Source of the DNA: Bacteroidota bacterium
GTDB lineage: Bacteria > Bacteroidota > Bacteroidia > Bacteroidales > Dysgonomonadaceae
DNA: 64,000 bases
Assembly: GCA_023437305.1 (NCBI GenBank)
Contig: JAEZGN010000023.1
Coordinates: forward strand, 186,001-250,000
Direction: 5' to 3'
Positions within the stretch are counted from its first letter, which is position 1. Each line of letters begins with the position of its first letter. Of this stretch, positions 42,925-52,468 are shown piece after piece. Position numbers and translations under genes: made by a program. The notes beneath the pieces are model-generated. The model did not search any database. It had not been told where the DNA came from and saw only the letters and a program-made list of their open reading frames with translations.

Positions 42925-43533
42925 ATGGCAAGATATACTGGACCAAAATCAAAAATCGCCCGTAAATTCGGAGAGCCAATATTCGGACCTGATAAAGTTC
43001 TCTCAAAAAAGAACTATCCTCCGGGACAACATGGTAACGGAAGGAAAAAGAAATCGTCCGAGTACGGTATTCAATTACGTGAAAAGCAAAAAGCAAAATA
43101 TACATACGGAGTACTCGAAAGACAGTTCCGTAATATGTTTGACAGAGCTCTTGCTTCACGTGGAATCACAGGGGAAGTATTACTTCAGATGTTAGAATCA
43201 AGATTAGACAATGTTGTATTCCGTCTAGGAATAGCTCCAACAAGAGCAGCAGCACGTCAGCTTGTTTCTCACCGTCATATTGTAGTAGACGGATCTGTGG
43301 TAAATATTCCTTCATATTCACTAAAACCAGGCCAATTGGTAGGTGTTCGCGAAAAATCAAAATCACTTGAAGTAGTAGGCGAAGCACTATCTGGTTTTAA
43401 CCATAGCAAATACCCTTGGATCGAGTGGGATCAAGCTACGATGACAGGAAAATTCTTACATCTTCCTGAAAGAGCGGATATCCCTGAAAACATTAAAGAA
43501 CAGTTGATCGTAGAGTTGTATTCTAAAAATTAA
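42925..43533 (+). CDS. rpsD: 30S ribosomal protein S4
   Basis: 202 aa. 16S rRNA assembly initiator; alpha-operon repressor in E. coli. The zinc-free form (N terminus ARYTGPKSKIARKFGEPIFG without Cys cluster); S4 domain with LDNVVFRLGIAPTRAAARQL and VSHRHIVVDGSVVNIPSY. Separated from rpsK by 105 bases. Confidence 0.98.
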   Translation: MARYTGPKSKIARKFGEPIFGPDKVLSKKNYPPGQHGNGRKKKSSEYGIQLREKQKAKYTYGVLERQFRNMFDRALASRGITGEVLLQMLESRLDNVVFRLGIAPTRAAARQLVSHRHIVVDGSVVNIPSYSLKPGQLVGVREKSKSLEVVGEALSGFNHSKYPWIEWDQATMTGKFLHLPERADIPENIKEQLIVELYSKN

Positions 43534-43541
43534 TTAAATTC

Positions 43542-44534
43542 ATGGCTATATTAGCATTTCAAAAACCGGATAAAGTATTGATGTTAGAAGCGGATGATTT
43601 CTTCGGAAAATTCGAATTTCGTCCGTTAGAACCCGGGTATGGTATTACCGTGGGTAATGCTTTACGCCGTATTCTGCTTTCATCTCTTGAGGGTTTTGCT
43701 ATCACTTCTATAAAAATCGACGGTGTCGAACATGAATTTGCAACCGTACCGGGTGTTATAGAAGATGTAACGAATATAATATTGAACTTGAAACAAGTTC
43801 GATTCAAGCAAATCGTAGAAGAGATTGAAACAGAAAAGGTAAGTATTACTGTCTCAGGTACCGAAGTATTCAAAGCTGGAGATATAGGGAAGCATCTGTC
43901 AGGATTTGAAGTATTAAACCCTGATCTTGTAATTTGTCACCTAGACAAAAGTGCAAGCTTCCAAATAGAATTGAATATTAACAAAGGCCGTGGGTATGTA
44001 CCTGCTGATGAAAATCGTAGTCTGTCCGACGATGTTAATGTTATAGCTATCGATTCTATTTATACTCCGATCCGTAATGTAAAATATGCGATAGAAAACT
44101 ATCGTGTAGAGCAGAAAACGGACTATGAGAAATTAGTAATAGAAATAGCAACCGACGGGTCTATTCATCCAAAAGAAGCTTTGAAAGAAGCAGCTAAAAT
44201 CCTTATTCATCACTTTATGTTGTTCTCTGACGAGAAAATTCTTCTTGAACAAAACGAAGTAGATGGTAACGAAGAATTTGATGAAGAAATCCTGCACATG
44301 CGCCAGTTGCTTAAGACTAAGTTATCTGATATGAACCTTTCGGTTCGTGCACTTAACTGTCTGAAGTCAGCAGAAGTGGAAACACTTGGCGAATTGGTTC
44401 AGTTCAACAAGAATGACCTTCTTAAATTCAGAAACTTCGGTAAAAAATCGCTTACCGAGCTTGATGAGTTGTTGGATAGCCTGAGCCTTTCATTCGGTAT
44501 GGATATTTCTAAATATAAATTAGATAAAGATTAA
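43542..44534 (+). CDS. rpoA: RNA polymerase subunit alpha
   Basis: 330 aa. N-terminal domain (FEFRPLEPGYGITVGNALRR, LLSSLEGFAITSIKIDG) for assembly of polymerase, and C-terminal domain (SVRALNCLKSAEVETLGELV) that contacts promoter UP elements and activators. 8 bases after rpsD. Confidence 0.98.
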   Translation: MAILAFQKPDKVLMLEADDFFGKFEFRPLEPGYGITVGNALRRILLSSLEGFAITSIKIDGVEHEFATVPGVIEDVTNIILNLKQVRFKQIVEEIETEKVSITVSGTEVFKAGDIGKHLSGFEVLNPDLVICHLDKSASFQIELNINKGRGYVPADENRSLSDDVNVIAIDSIYTPIRNVKYAIENYRVEQKTDYEKLVIEIATDGSIHPKEALKEAAKILIHHFMLFSDEKILLEQNEVDGNEEFDEEILHMRQLLKTKLSDMNLSVRALNCLKSAEVETLGELVQFNKNDLLKFRNFGKKSLTELDELLDSLSLSFGMDISKYKLDKD

Positions 44535-44542
44535 TAAGCGAC

Positions 44543-45148
44543 ATGAGACATAATAAAAAAATTAATCATTTAGGACGTAAAAGTGCACACAGAAATGCGA
44601 TGTTATCCAATATGTGTACTTCTTTGTTACTTAGTCCTAATAAGCGCATCTTTACGACTGTAGCAAAGGCGAAAGCTTTGAGAAAAGTGGTTGAGCCTAT
44701 TATTACTAAGTCAAAAGAAGATACAACTCAATCGAGACGTTTGGTTTTCCAAGAACTTCAGAGCAAAGCTGCTGTGACAGAACTGTTCCAAAACATCTCG
44801 CAGAAGATAGCCGACCGTCCGGGAGGATATACACGTATCATCAAGACAGGTAATCGTTTAGGTGACAATGCTTCAATGTGTTTTATCGAATTAGTAGACT
44901 ATAACGAAAACATGTTGAAAGAGAAGAAAGCTGCATCTAAAGGTAGAACTCGCCGTTCGAAGAAAAAAGATGAAGCTGCTCCAGCTGTAGAAGCTAAAGA
45001 AACTGCAAAAAAAGCGAAAGCTGAAAAAGTAGAAAAAGCTGAAGAAGTAGAAGCTTTGGAAGTTGCACCAGAAACTTTGCCGGTAGTTGAAGAAGCTGCT
45101 GCGCCTGAAGTTCCGGTTGCAGAAGAACCTAAAAAAGAAGAAGAGTAA
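44543..45148 (+). CDS. rplQ: 50S ribosomal protein L17, extended C terminus
   Basis: 201 aa. The first about 120 residues are normal L17 (MRHNKKINHLGRKSAHRNAM, LVFQELQSKAAV, PGGYTRIIKTGNRLGDNASM). The rest is a low-complexity Lys/Ala/Glu/Val tail (KKAKAEKVEKAEEVEALEVA). Extended L17 tails occur in Bacteroidetes. Last gene of the cluster, followed by a strong terminator. Confidence 0.97.
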   Translation: MRHNKKINHLGRKSAHRNAMLSNMCTSLLLSPNKRIFTTVAKAKALRKVVEPIITKSKEDTTQSRRLVFQELQSKAAVTELFQNISQKIADRPGGYTRIIKTGNRLGDNASMCFIELVDYNENMLKEKKAASKGRTRRSKKKDEAAPAVEAKETAKKAKAEKVEKAEEVEALEVAPETLPVVEEAAAPEVPVAEEPKKEEE

Positions 45149-45172
45149 GAAATTACTCTTTTATATAAAAGA

Positions 45173-45210
45173 AAAAAAGTATCTGGGGTTCCAGATACTT
45201 TTTTATTTTT
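45173..45210 (+). terminator. Terminator of the ribosomal cluster
   Basis: Perfect 14-bp stem (45173-45186 with 45191-45204), GGTT loop, with the T-run running into the right arm. Begins 24 bases after the rplQ stop. Confidence 0.93.
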
Positions 45211-45428
45211 TAAATCGCAGATTTTAATATAAGATATATTTTAAATTGCGACTTCACTCTAAAATAGCTATTGTACACTGTGTTTTGTATGAAGGCTGAG
45301 AAGTCTTCTAAAAAATTATATTACAAAGATGAATTTCTTTTAAAAACGTTGCATAGAAATGTTGTAAAAAATAAATTATTTTTCGGGTATATTTGTAATG
45401 TGTTGTTGTGTAGGGTTTTATAAAGTAT
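45211..45428. other. Intergenic region after the ribosomal cluster, nothing recognised
   Basis: AT-rich, between the rplQ terminator and the convergent pbpC gene. No feature seen. Confidence 0.5.
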
Positions 45429-47822
45429 TTATTTTATTGTGAATTTTGTGGAAAGACTAGCACCGGTATCGTCTACTACGGTCAAAGTATGCTCTCCTTT
45501 TTCCGGAATATATTCTTTTTTGTGAAAGATTTCAGTCTCTCCTATATATTGTCCATCGAGATGCCAGAACACACGGCTCTGAGGATTCCTGTGAGCCAGC
45601 TCAAATACAAGTTGTCCGGGAGAGCCATCCAACTGTTTAGGTAGCGAAATGAGGGCATTAGGGAAAGGATAAATAAACTCCATAGGTTTCACATCCGAAT
45701 CTTTAATACATTCGGGAGAATAAGGAGGTAAAGAGCGATAAGAAGGGTGCTGCTCTTTGTAGTACCATTCCCACGATGGAGGTAGAATGAACCATGATGT
45801 ATGTATAATGCCTCTGCTGCCTGCGCAATTTTCGTAAACCTGATAATGCATATCCTCCGACAGGTGGACAAGTTTATGATATGGGCATGGCTTTGCTTCC
45901 AGTCCTTTTTTACAAATCCACATCGTATCTATTTCTGTTTCGGGGCAATTCATACTTTTCAAGAATCCACTTTCGTGGCATATCTCTGCTCTTACAAGAT
46001 CTCGATCTGGTCTTTCGAACCAACGGCTTTGCGGTAATGAGCTGAATATGTCGAACATCACCATGCCCGCAGTACGAGCACCTGTTAGCCCGGGGCGTCC
46101 TTCTCCGTCAGAATTTCCAACCCAGACGCCAACTACATATTTGGGATTTACGCCCACAGCCCATCCGTCACGAAATCCAAAGCTGGTTCCCGTTTTCCAC
46201 GCTATCTTTTGTATAGATGGTATCGATCGCCAGTCTATTTCTTCGGGGCGGTTCAGGTTTGTCAGTGCGTCGAATGTTTGCCAGATTGCTCCTGCCGAAA
46301 ATAACGGATTCCTGATACGGTCGCCTTTCTCTCCATTATTTTTATTCAGTATATAAGAGGGTTGATCCATTTCATAATATCTGCCGTCTTCGTTATAAAA
46401 GTTTAATTGCTGTGCCATGCTCAGGTACATAGAGCTTATATCCCATAGTTTCCCTTCAGCACCACCTAATATAAGGGACAGCCCATAATTGTCGGCAGAA
46501 CGGTTGAGTGTAGTCATCCCCGCTTTTTTGAGGAGGTTGTAGAATTTGGGTATGCTATAATTGCGAAGGGATACCACAAACGGAACGTTTAGAGAGCGAG
46601 CAAGAGCCTCGGAGGCATAAACGGCCCCATCGTATTGCAAGCTGAAGTTTTTGGGCGCAAACCCTCCTATATTGATCGGGATGTCGGGTAAGAGCTGATT
46701 GGGGAGTAATTCTCCCTCTTGCAACATAGCACAATAGAGAAAAGGCTTGAGTATACTGCCTGTACTGCGAGGCGCTTGTATGATGTCTACCTGATTGGCG
46801 GAGATGTCTTTCTCGAAGTCAACGTTCCCACAATAGGCTACAACCTCATTCTTTTCTACATCGAAAACTATTGCTGCTATATTTTTAATTCCATTTTGGG
46901 CAAATTCTGCATTCCAACGGTTAAGGATAGATTCTGTCTGCTCCTGTTGGTATTTATCTATGGTGGTTGTTATATGTTTACCCCCATCCTCTTTGTATAT
47001 GCGGGTAACGAGGTGTGGCGTTATCTGTGGCAGGGCATAAGGCTGAAAAGGTAAAGGTTCGCCTACTGCTAGTTCGTAGTCTATTTTTTCTATAATACCT
47101 CGCTGATAAAGTGTTTCCAGCAACTTGTTCCTTTTGTTCAGAAGCTTGTCTCTGTTTTTACCGAAGTGCATCAGGCTCGGAGAATTGGGGAGCACGGCGA
47201 GGGTTGCTGCTTCTGCCCATGATAATGTTGCAGCCTGATGTCCGAAGTATCGCCACGATGCAGCGTCTATTCCTACCACGTTGCCTCCCATCGGAGCATG
47301 TGATGCATACAGGTTGAGTATTTCGTCTTTGGAGTAGGAGAATTCGAGGCGTGTAGCCAATATCATCTCTATAAACTTTTCTCCGAATGTACGATTCTCT
47401 TTCCGAGACAGACGGATGGTTTGCATGGTGATGGTACTTGCCCCGCTCCTGATTTTTCCGCTGCTGATATTCTGTTTTATAGCACGTGCTATTGCTAAAG
47501 GGTTCACTCCCCAATGTGCACGAAAGTGTTGATCTTCGAACTCTATCAGGCAGATCTTGTATTTTTCAGGGATAGAATCGCTTGTGGGAAAACGCCATTG
47601 CTGATCGTCTGCAATACGTGCGCCAAGTAGCTCTTCGTGCCTGTCGGATACAACAGTACTATATGGTACATGGAATAGTGGAGAAGGTAAACAAAATATA
47701 TACCAGATAAGAAGAATGAGACAAATCGGAATACCTATTTGGTATTTCTTTTTTGCACCTTTATACTTCTTCCATAGGCGGAAAATAAATGCTTTGATTT
47801 TTTGTATATATCGTTCAATCAT
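45429..47822 (-). CDS. pbpC: Penicillin-binding protein 1C
   Basis: 797 aa bifunctional peptidoglycan synthase. Membrane anchor near 27-45; glycosyltransferase domain with EDQHFRAHWGVNPLAIARAI and the SGASTITMQ motif; transpeptidase with SILK (SxxK) in APRSTGSILKPF and KTGTSFG; a PBP1C C-terminal domain. alpha-2-macroglobulin, the usual partner, is not adjacent. The upstream GNAT gene overlaps its start by 8 bases. Confidence 0.95.
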   Translation of the reverse strand: MIERYIQKIKAFIFRLWKKYKGAKKKYQIGIPICLILLIWYIFCLPSPLFHVPYSTVVSDRHEELLGARIADDQQWRFPTSDSIPEKYKICLIEFEDQHFRAHWGVNPLAIARAIKQNISSGKIRSGASTITMQTIRLSRKENRTFGEKFIEMILATRLEFSYSKDEILNLYASHAPMGGNVVGIDAASWRYFGHQAATLSWAEAATLAVLPNSPSLMHFGKNRDKLLNKRNKLLETLYQRGIIEKIDYELAVGEPLPFQPYALPQITPHLVTRIYKEDGGKHITTTIDKYQQEQTESILNRWNAEFAQNGIKNIAAIVFDVEKNEVVAYCGNVDFEKDISANQVDIIQAPRSTGSILKPFLYCAMLQEGELLPNQLLPDIPINIGGFAPKNFSLQYDGAVYASEALARSLNVPFVVSLRNYSIPKFYNLLKKAGMTTLNRSADNYGLSLILGGAEGKLWDISSMYLSMAQQLNFYNEDGRYYEMDQPSYILNKNNGEKGDRIRNPLFSAGAIWQTFDALTNLNRPEEIDWRSIPSIQKIAWKTGTSFGFRDGWAVGVNPKYVVGVWVGNSDGEGRPGLTGARTAGMVMFDIFSSLPQSRWFERPDRDLVRAEICHESGFLKSMNCPETEIDTMWICKKGLEAKPCPYHKLVHLSEDMHYQVYENCAGSRGIIHTSWFILPPSWEWYYKEQHPSYRSLPPYSPECIKDSDVKPMEFIYPFPNALISLPKQLDGSPGQLVFELAHRNPQSRVFWHLDGQYIGETEIFHKKEYIPEKGEHTLTVVDDTGASLSTKFTIK

Positions 47823-48333
47823 GTATTCTTATAGCATATTTGTGTTCGATGCAATCTTCGCCTTTGCAAACTAGCCGGGTTGCGAAGTCCGGAACTTTAA
47901 CCATGCCCAACGATTGCATCAATCTGACAGAAGCGATGTTTCTCGAATCGGTGATCCCTATTATTTCTTTTACATCTTTATTTTTAAGGAAATAACGAAT
48001 AAGAATGCTCAATGATTCTCTTGCTAGCCCCATACCCTGATACTCGGGCGAAATATTGCAACCGACTTCTGCTATATTTTTGCTAATCTTGAATGCACAA
48101 TCACCTATAACTTTTCCCTGATACACAATGGCCAAGCCTATCCATTGATGTTCTTCGTCTAAATCGGGATTACAGCATCGGCTGACAAAGTCTTTCGTTT
48201 GCTGCATTGTGAAAGGTTCCCAATATTGATATTTGGCAACTTCGGGTAACGAGCGATAATTGTATATGGTCTCAGTATCGGTTTCTAAGATTGCTCTTAG
48301 TTTTATTCTTTGCGAGTGTAATATAGAGCTCAT
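47815..48333 (-). CDS. GNAT-family N-acetyltransferase (RimJ/RimL-like)
   Basis: 172 aa. N-terminal beta-strand motif RIKLRAILETDTETIYNYRS and the acetyl-CoA loop ISPEYQGMGLARESL. RimJ/RimL-type proteins acetylate protein N termini or small molecules; the target is unknown. Middle gene of an operon: overlaps pbpC by 8 bases and the upstream C_GCAxxG gene by 4. Confidence 0.85.
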   Translation of the reverse strand: MSSILHSQRIKLRAILETDTETIYNYRSLPEVAKYQYWEPFTMQQTKDFVSRCCNPDLDEEHQWIGLAIVYQGKVIGDCAFKISKNIAEVGCNISPEYQGMGLARESLSILIRYFLKNKDVKEIIGITDSRNIASVRLMQSLGMVKVPDFATRLVCKGEDCIEHKYAIRIHD

Positions 48334-48767
48334 TTATTTTTGATTAGATGTTCTTCGATAAGTTCGGCGGATAACTTAATGAATTTAGAACATCGTTTTT
48401 TACCATCGGCAGGTTCGGGCTCTTTCTCCAGTTCGAGTAAGAGATTCTGACAGACGACTGATTTGTTTTCTTTCTTAAATTCATTCATTAGGTATTGTGC
48501 CTTATCGAATGAATATTGTTTCCCTTCCTGATCGTTGGCTTTTGCCGTTCCTGTCTCTAGTCCGGCTATCATTGTCATGGCGGATACAGCTCCGCACATT
48601 TCGCGAGTCCCGGCTATCCCGCCCCCGAATGTACAGGATAGTTTCAGGGCTGTTTCAGGATCGATGCCGTATATATCAGCATAAGCTGTAAAAACAGCTT
48701 GAGCACAATTATAACCGCTGTTGAATAAAGCGATTGCTTTTTCTACTCTGTTTTGCATATCGTTCAT
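48330..48767 (-). CDS. C_GCAxxG_C_C family redox protein
   Basis: 145 aa. Conserved Cys pattern of the family: C21 in GYNCAQAV, C45 in SCTFGGGIAGTREMCGAVSA with C58, and two C-terminal Cys (VVCQNL, KKRCSKF). Likely binds a metal or iron-sulfur cluster; its exact role is unknown. Start at the first Met (48767) or at Met4 (48758). First gene of the operon with the GNAT and pbpC. Confidence 0.88.
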   Translation of the reverse strand: MNDMQNRVEKAIALFNSGYNCAQAVFTAYADIYGIDPETALKLSCTFGGGIAGTREMCGAVSAMTMIAGLETGTAKANDQEGKQYSFDKAQYLMNEFKKENKSVVCQNLLLELEKEPEPADGKKRCSKFIKLSAELIEEHLIKNK

Positions 48768-48829
48768 TTGTTATTAAGAGTTCACCTATGTAAATGTACG
48801 AAAGAAAAGAAAAAGACGAAATGTTTTCT

Positions 48830-48837
48830 TATTTTTG
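48830..48837 (+). promoter_or_regulatory. -7 box for the UPF0104-type gene
   Basis: TATTTTTG fits TAnnTTTG, ending 20 bases before the ATG at 48858. No clear -33. Confidence 0.5.
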
Positions 48838-48857
48838 TACGTTTTCAGATTTTAAAT

Positions 48858-49901
48858 ATGGAAAAAGAATCTCAAGGATTTAATATATGGAAGATATTGC
48901 TGCCTACCTTCATCGGTATAGGAGTTATCATATACATGCTTAGCCGCGAGTTTGACATGTCTGATCTGAAACAGATAACCATTACACAACATACTGTATT
49001 CTGGATATGTATAGCCTTTTGTTTTATGCTGGGGCGTGATATCGGGTTTACAATTCGTTATCGCTATCTTACCGAAAAGCAATTGTCGTGGATACAATGT
49101 ATCAAAGTCACTCTTTTGGCTGAATTTGGTTCGGCAATAACACCTTCGGTAGTAGGAGGTTCTACGATGGCTGTTGTTTTCTTGACAAAAGAGAAAATTC
49201 CTGTCGGGCGAAGCACGGCAATGGTTTTTGTTACGTTATTGCTCGACGAAATGTACTTTGTTGTTACATTTCCTATTCTACTCCTTTTTATCCCTTTCGA
49301 TACTTTATTTTCCGACCATTCGGCCCTTGGTAACGGAGTGCTAGCATTGTTTGCGGCCGCTTATCTCATAAAAATGGTTCTGTGTACATTGCTGATAATT
49401 GGGCTGTTTTTTAGACCTCAGGCAATACGCTGGCTTATTATTAAATTCTTTCGATTGCCTTTTTTGAGGCGATGGCACAAAAGTGCGGTGAAGGCGGGAG
49501 ATGATCTCGTTATTAGTTCGAGGGAGATAAGGGGGAAAGGTTTTTCTTTCTGGTGGCCTCTGATACTCGCTACCATCTTGTCTTGGGGTTCACGGTACCT
49601 TGTAGTCAATGCGATCTTTATGGCATTCTTTACTGTGCATGACAACCTACTTATCTTTGCTCGTCAGTTTGTGATGTGGATTATGATGGTAGTAAGTCCT
49701 ACACCCGGAGGAAGCGGTTTCAGTGAGTTTATCTTTAAAGAATACCTGAGCGAATTTATACCATTAGTAGGCGTTGTGCCGCTGATGATTCTTTTGTGGC
49801 GATTGCTTACTTATTATAATTACCTCTTGGTGGGGGCATTAATTGTTCCTCGCTGGGTAAAGAAATCTTTTGGAAAACAACAAGAAAAGGAAGAGACCTA
49901 A
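48858..49901 (+). CDS. UPF0104 / LPG-synthase transmembrane-domain protein
   Basis: 347 aa from the chosen start, with about eight membrane segments. It has the flippase-like half of MprF: ITPSVVGGSTMAVVFLTKEK and VVSPTPGGSGFSEFIFKEYL are the conserved motifs. May move lipids across the membrane; no LPG-synthetase catalytic domain is attached. Extending to 48753 would place residues upstream of the promoter, so 48858 is used. Confidence 0.88.
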   Translation: MEKESQGFNIWKILLPTFIGIGVIIYMLSREFDMSDLKQITITQHTVFWICIAFCFMLGRDIGFTIRYRYLTEKQLSWIQCIKVTLLAEFGSAITPSVVGGSTMAVVFLTKEKIPVGRSTAMVFVTLLLDEMYFVVTFPILLLFIPFDTLFSDHSALGNGVLALFAAAYLIKMVLCTLLIIGLFFRPQAIRWLIIKFFRLPFLRRWHKSAVKAGDDLVISSREIRGKGFSFWWPLILATILSWGSRYLVVNAIFMAFFTVHDNLLIFARQFVMWIMMVVSPTPGGSGFSEFIFKEYLSEFIPLVGVVPLMILLWRLLTYYNYLLVGALIVPRWVKKSFGKQQEKEET

Positions 49902-49965
49902 ATCTCTTTACAATATTTATTATTTCAGACTTCACTTTTAGAAAGTTTCAAAATAAACTATTCTT

Positions 49966-49973
49966 TATTTTTG
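49966..49973 (+). promoter_or_regulatory. -7 box for the DUF2147 gene
   Basis: TATTTTTG fits TAnnTTTG, 40 bases before the ATG at 50014. Confidence 0.5.
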
Positions 49974-50013
49974 ACTATTTTCGCAAACGAATAACCAATT
50001 AAAAAATTATTGT

Positions 50014-50442
50014 ATGAAATTAAAACTAATATTGCTGTCGGCGTTCTTTATTTCTATACTTACTGCAAATGCACAGTCTGTGGTTGGTAAATGGAAAACA
50101 TTTGATGATGAAACCAAAGAAGCTAAATCGATTGTAGAAATCACCGAACGTGGCGGTAAAATCTATGGAAAAGTGATCGAGATACTCAATCCTGCCAAGA
50201 AAGATATAAAGTGTAAAGACTGTTCGGGTGCGGATAAAGACAAACCGGTTCTTGGTCTTGAGATTCTAAAAGGCTTATCTAAAGATGGCAAAGAATATAG
50301 TGACGGAAAGATACTCGACCCTTCGAATGGTAAACTGTACAAATGTACCGTATCGCTTGACGGAAACGATAAACTGAAAGTAAGAGGCTATGTAGGCATT
50401 TCGGCTTTTGGAAGAACACAGGTCTGGACAAGAGTGAAGTAA
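50014..50442 (+). CDS. DUF2147 secreted protein
   Basis: 142 aa. Signal peptide (ending NAQS), then the DUF2147 pattern: VVGKWKTFDDETKEAKSIVE, GKIYGKVIEI, CKDCSGADKDKPVLGLEIL with two Cys, DGKILDPSNGKLYKCTVSLD and GRTQVWTRV. A small beta-barrel domain of unknown function. 20 bases before glycerate kinase. Confidence 0.9.
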   Translation: MKLKLILLSAFFISILTANAQSVVGKWKTFDDETKEAKSIVEITERGGKIYGKVIEILNPAKKDIKCKDCSGADKDKPVLGLEILKGLSKDGKEYSDGKILDPSNGKLYKCTVSLDGNDKLKVRGYVGISAFGRTQVWTRVK

Positions 50443-50462
50443 ATCTACGAAGTTGCTAATCT

Positions 50463-51599
50463 GTGAAAAACCCAATTTTTGTATTAGCTCCCGATTCGTT
50501 TAAAGGTTCCATGACAGCCAAGCAGGTGTGTGATGCAATGGAAAGAGGTATAAAAAGAATCTACCCTGAAGCAAAATGCGCGAAAATGCCAATGGCAGAT
50601 GGAGGAGAGGGAACTGTGCAATCTTTGGTAGATGCTACCGAGGGTAGGATATATGAAGAGCGGGTAACGGGTCCGTTGGGATCGACAGTCTCTGCTAAAT
50701 ATGGAATTCTGGGTGACGGATCTACTGCTGTTATTGAGATGGCGTCAGCAAGCGGTCTCTACTTGATAGATAAGGGTAGCCGCAATCCACTTGTGACCAC
50801 TACATACGGCACAGGTGAGTTGGTTAAGGCATGTCTCAACAGAGGTGTAACTAAAATAATATTGGGAATAGGAGGTAGCGCTACCAACGATGGTGGCGCA
50901 GGCTTCGCCCAAGCGTTAGGGGTCAGATTTCTTGATAAGGGAAATAAAGATCTGCCGTTTGGCGGATTAGCTCTTCGAGAACTGGATAAGATAGATCTTT
51001 CGTCTATAGATAAGCGATTGCAAGATATAGATATTGAGGTAGCCTGTGATGTATCCAATCCTTTGTGTGGAGAAAACGGAGCCTCTTTTGTTTTCGCACC
51101 GCAGAAAGGAGCTACTGCGGAAATGGTAAGTGCGCTGGACGATGCCTTGCTACACTATGCAGAAGTGATCAAAAATCAACTGGGCAGAGACGTGAAAGAT
51201 GTCCCGGGAGCCGGTGCCGCCGGAGGTCTCGGAGCCGGATTGCTAACGTTTACAAATGCACGTTTGCAGAAAGGGATTGATATTGTAATTGACTATACCA
51301 ATCTTAAAGCTGCTATAAAAAAGGCTGATATAGTATTTACCGGTGAAGGTAAAATCGATTCCCAAACCCAATATGGGAAAACCCCTTATGGTATTGCTCA
51401 ACTCGCACGAGCGGAAGGGAAAAAAGTAATAGCTATTGTAGGAGATCTGGAAAAAGGTGCACAGGAGTTATATGCTTCTGTTTTTGATTTTATAATTCCC
51501 ATTAAACCTGAAAGTGTTTCTCCGGACGAATCGATGAAAAGAGGAGAGGAGTATGTAGAGCAGGCTATTGCAAACTTCTTGACGAAGCATGAATTATAA
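50463..51599 (+). CDS. glxK: Glycerate kinase (GlxK/GarK type)
   Basis: 378 aa. Phosphorylates D-glycerate with ATP. Conserved blocks: LAPDSFKGSMTAKQV, MADGGEGTVQSLV, LGIGGSATNDGGAGFAQALG and GAGAAGGLGAG. Translation starts at GTG: an in-frame stop lies at 50457-50459 and the conserved N terminus begins at the GTG, so no ATG alternative fits. A hydroxyacid dehydrogenase 2.3 kb away (54874-53924) could supply glycerate. Confidence 0.95.
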   Translation: MKNPIFVLAPDSFKGSMTAKQVCDAMERGIKRIYPEAKCAKMPMADGGEGTVQSLVDATEGRIYEERVTGPLGSTVSAKYGILGDGSTAVIEMASASGLYLIDKGSRNPLVTTTYGTGELVKACLNRGVTKIILGIGGSATNDGGAGFAQALGVRFLDKGNKDLPFGGLALRELDKIDLSSIDKRLQDIDIEVACDVSNPLCGENGASFVFAPQKGATAEMVSALDDALLHYAEVIKNQLGRDVKDVPGAGAAGGLGAGLLTFTNARLQKGIDIVIDYTNLKAAIKKADIVFTGEGKIDSQTQYGKTPYGIAQLARAEGKKVIAIVGDLEKGAQELYASVFDFIIPIKPESVSPDESMKRGEEYVEQAIANFLTKHEL

Positions 51600-51616
51600 T
51601 TATTGACTAAAATATT

Positions 51617-52435
51617 ATGAAAAAACAAGCTGTTTTATTTTTACTCGCAATCTTTGCTTTGTGTTCTGTACAGGCTCAGACTGTGGATACAATTGAGGTA
51701 TTCAGTGCTAAAATGAACCGAAGTATAAAAAATGTGATAATTCTTCCTGATGGATATAAGAAGGATGGTACGGTTAAATACCCTGTGCTGTATCTTCTGC
51801 ATGGCTATTCGGGGCGTTATGATTCGTGGGTGTCGCTCAAGCCAACACTACCGCAAGATGCTACCCGATTGGGGATGATTGTTGTTTGCCCCGATGGACA
51901 AAATAGCTGGTATTGGGATAGCCCCATCGATCCTAAGTTTCAGTTTGAGGCCTATGTGAGTAAAGAATTGGTGCAGTATATCGACCAAAATTATAAAACA
52001 ATTACCTCACCCAAAGGCCGTGCAATAACAGGTCTTAGCATGGGTGGGCATGGAGGTTTGTGGCTAGGTATAAACCATCCCGATGTTTTTGGTGCATGCG
52101 GGTCGATGAGCGGAGGTGTAGATATACGTCCTTTTCCAAACAACTGGGATATGAAACTGCGTCTTGGCTCGTATAAAGAGAATTCCGAGTTATGGAATAG
52201 TCATACGGTAATCAATCAATTGGATAAGATAGAGCCGGGTTTGTTATCTATTATTTTCGATTGCGGAACAGACGACTTCTTCTATCAGGTAAACGAGCAA
52301 TTGCACAAAGAAATGGTATATCGAAATATCAAGCATGATTATATCGTTCGTCCGGGAGGACATACAGGAGAATACTGGAATAACGCAATTGATTATCAAA
52401 TGCTGTTCTTTTATAAGTTTTTTAAGCAGAAATGA
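51617..52435 (+). CDS. Secreted alpha/beta-hydrolase esterase (esterase-D-like)
   Basis: 272 aa. Signal peptide (ends SVQA). Esterase-D type fold: VLYLLHGYSGRYDSW for the oxyanion region, nucleophile S141 in GLSMGGHGG, catalytic Asp candidate in DCGTDDFF and His in RPGGHTGEYW. Family includes feruloyl and acetylxylan esterases. 17 bases after glycerate kinase. Confidence 0.88.
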   Translation: MKKQAVLFLLAIFALCSVQAQTVDTIEVFSAKMNRSIKNVIILPDGYKKDGTVKYPVLYLLHGYSGRYDSWVSLKPTLPQDATRLGMIVVCPDGQNSWYWDSPIDPKFQFEAYVSKELVQYIDQNYKTITSPKGRAITGLSMGGHGGLWLGINHPDVFGACGSMSGGVDIRPFPNNWDMKLRLGSYKENSELWNSHTVINQLDKIEPGLLSIIFDCGTDDFFYQVNEQLHKEMVYRNIKHDYIVRPGGHTGEYWNNAIDYQMLFFYKFFKQK

Positions 52436-52468
52436 CTAACTTTACTGTTCTTTGCATCAAATGAATAA

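Noticed and set aside
48753..48857. 35-residue N-terminal extension of the UPF0104-type protein
   Set aside because: It contains the -7 box at 48830-48837 and overlaps the divergent gene start; the Met at 48858 fits better.
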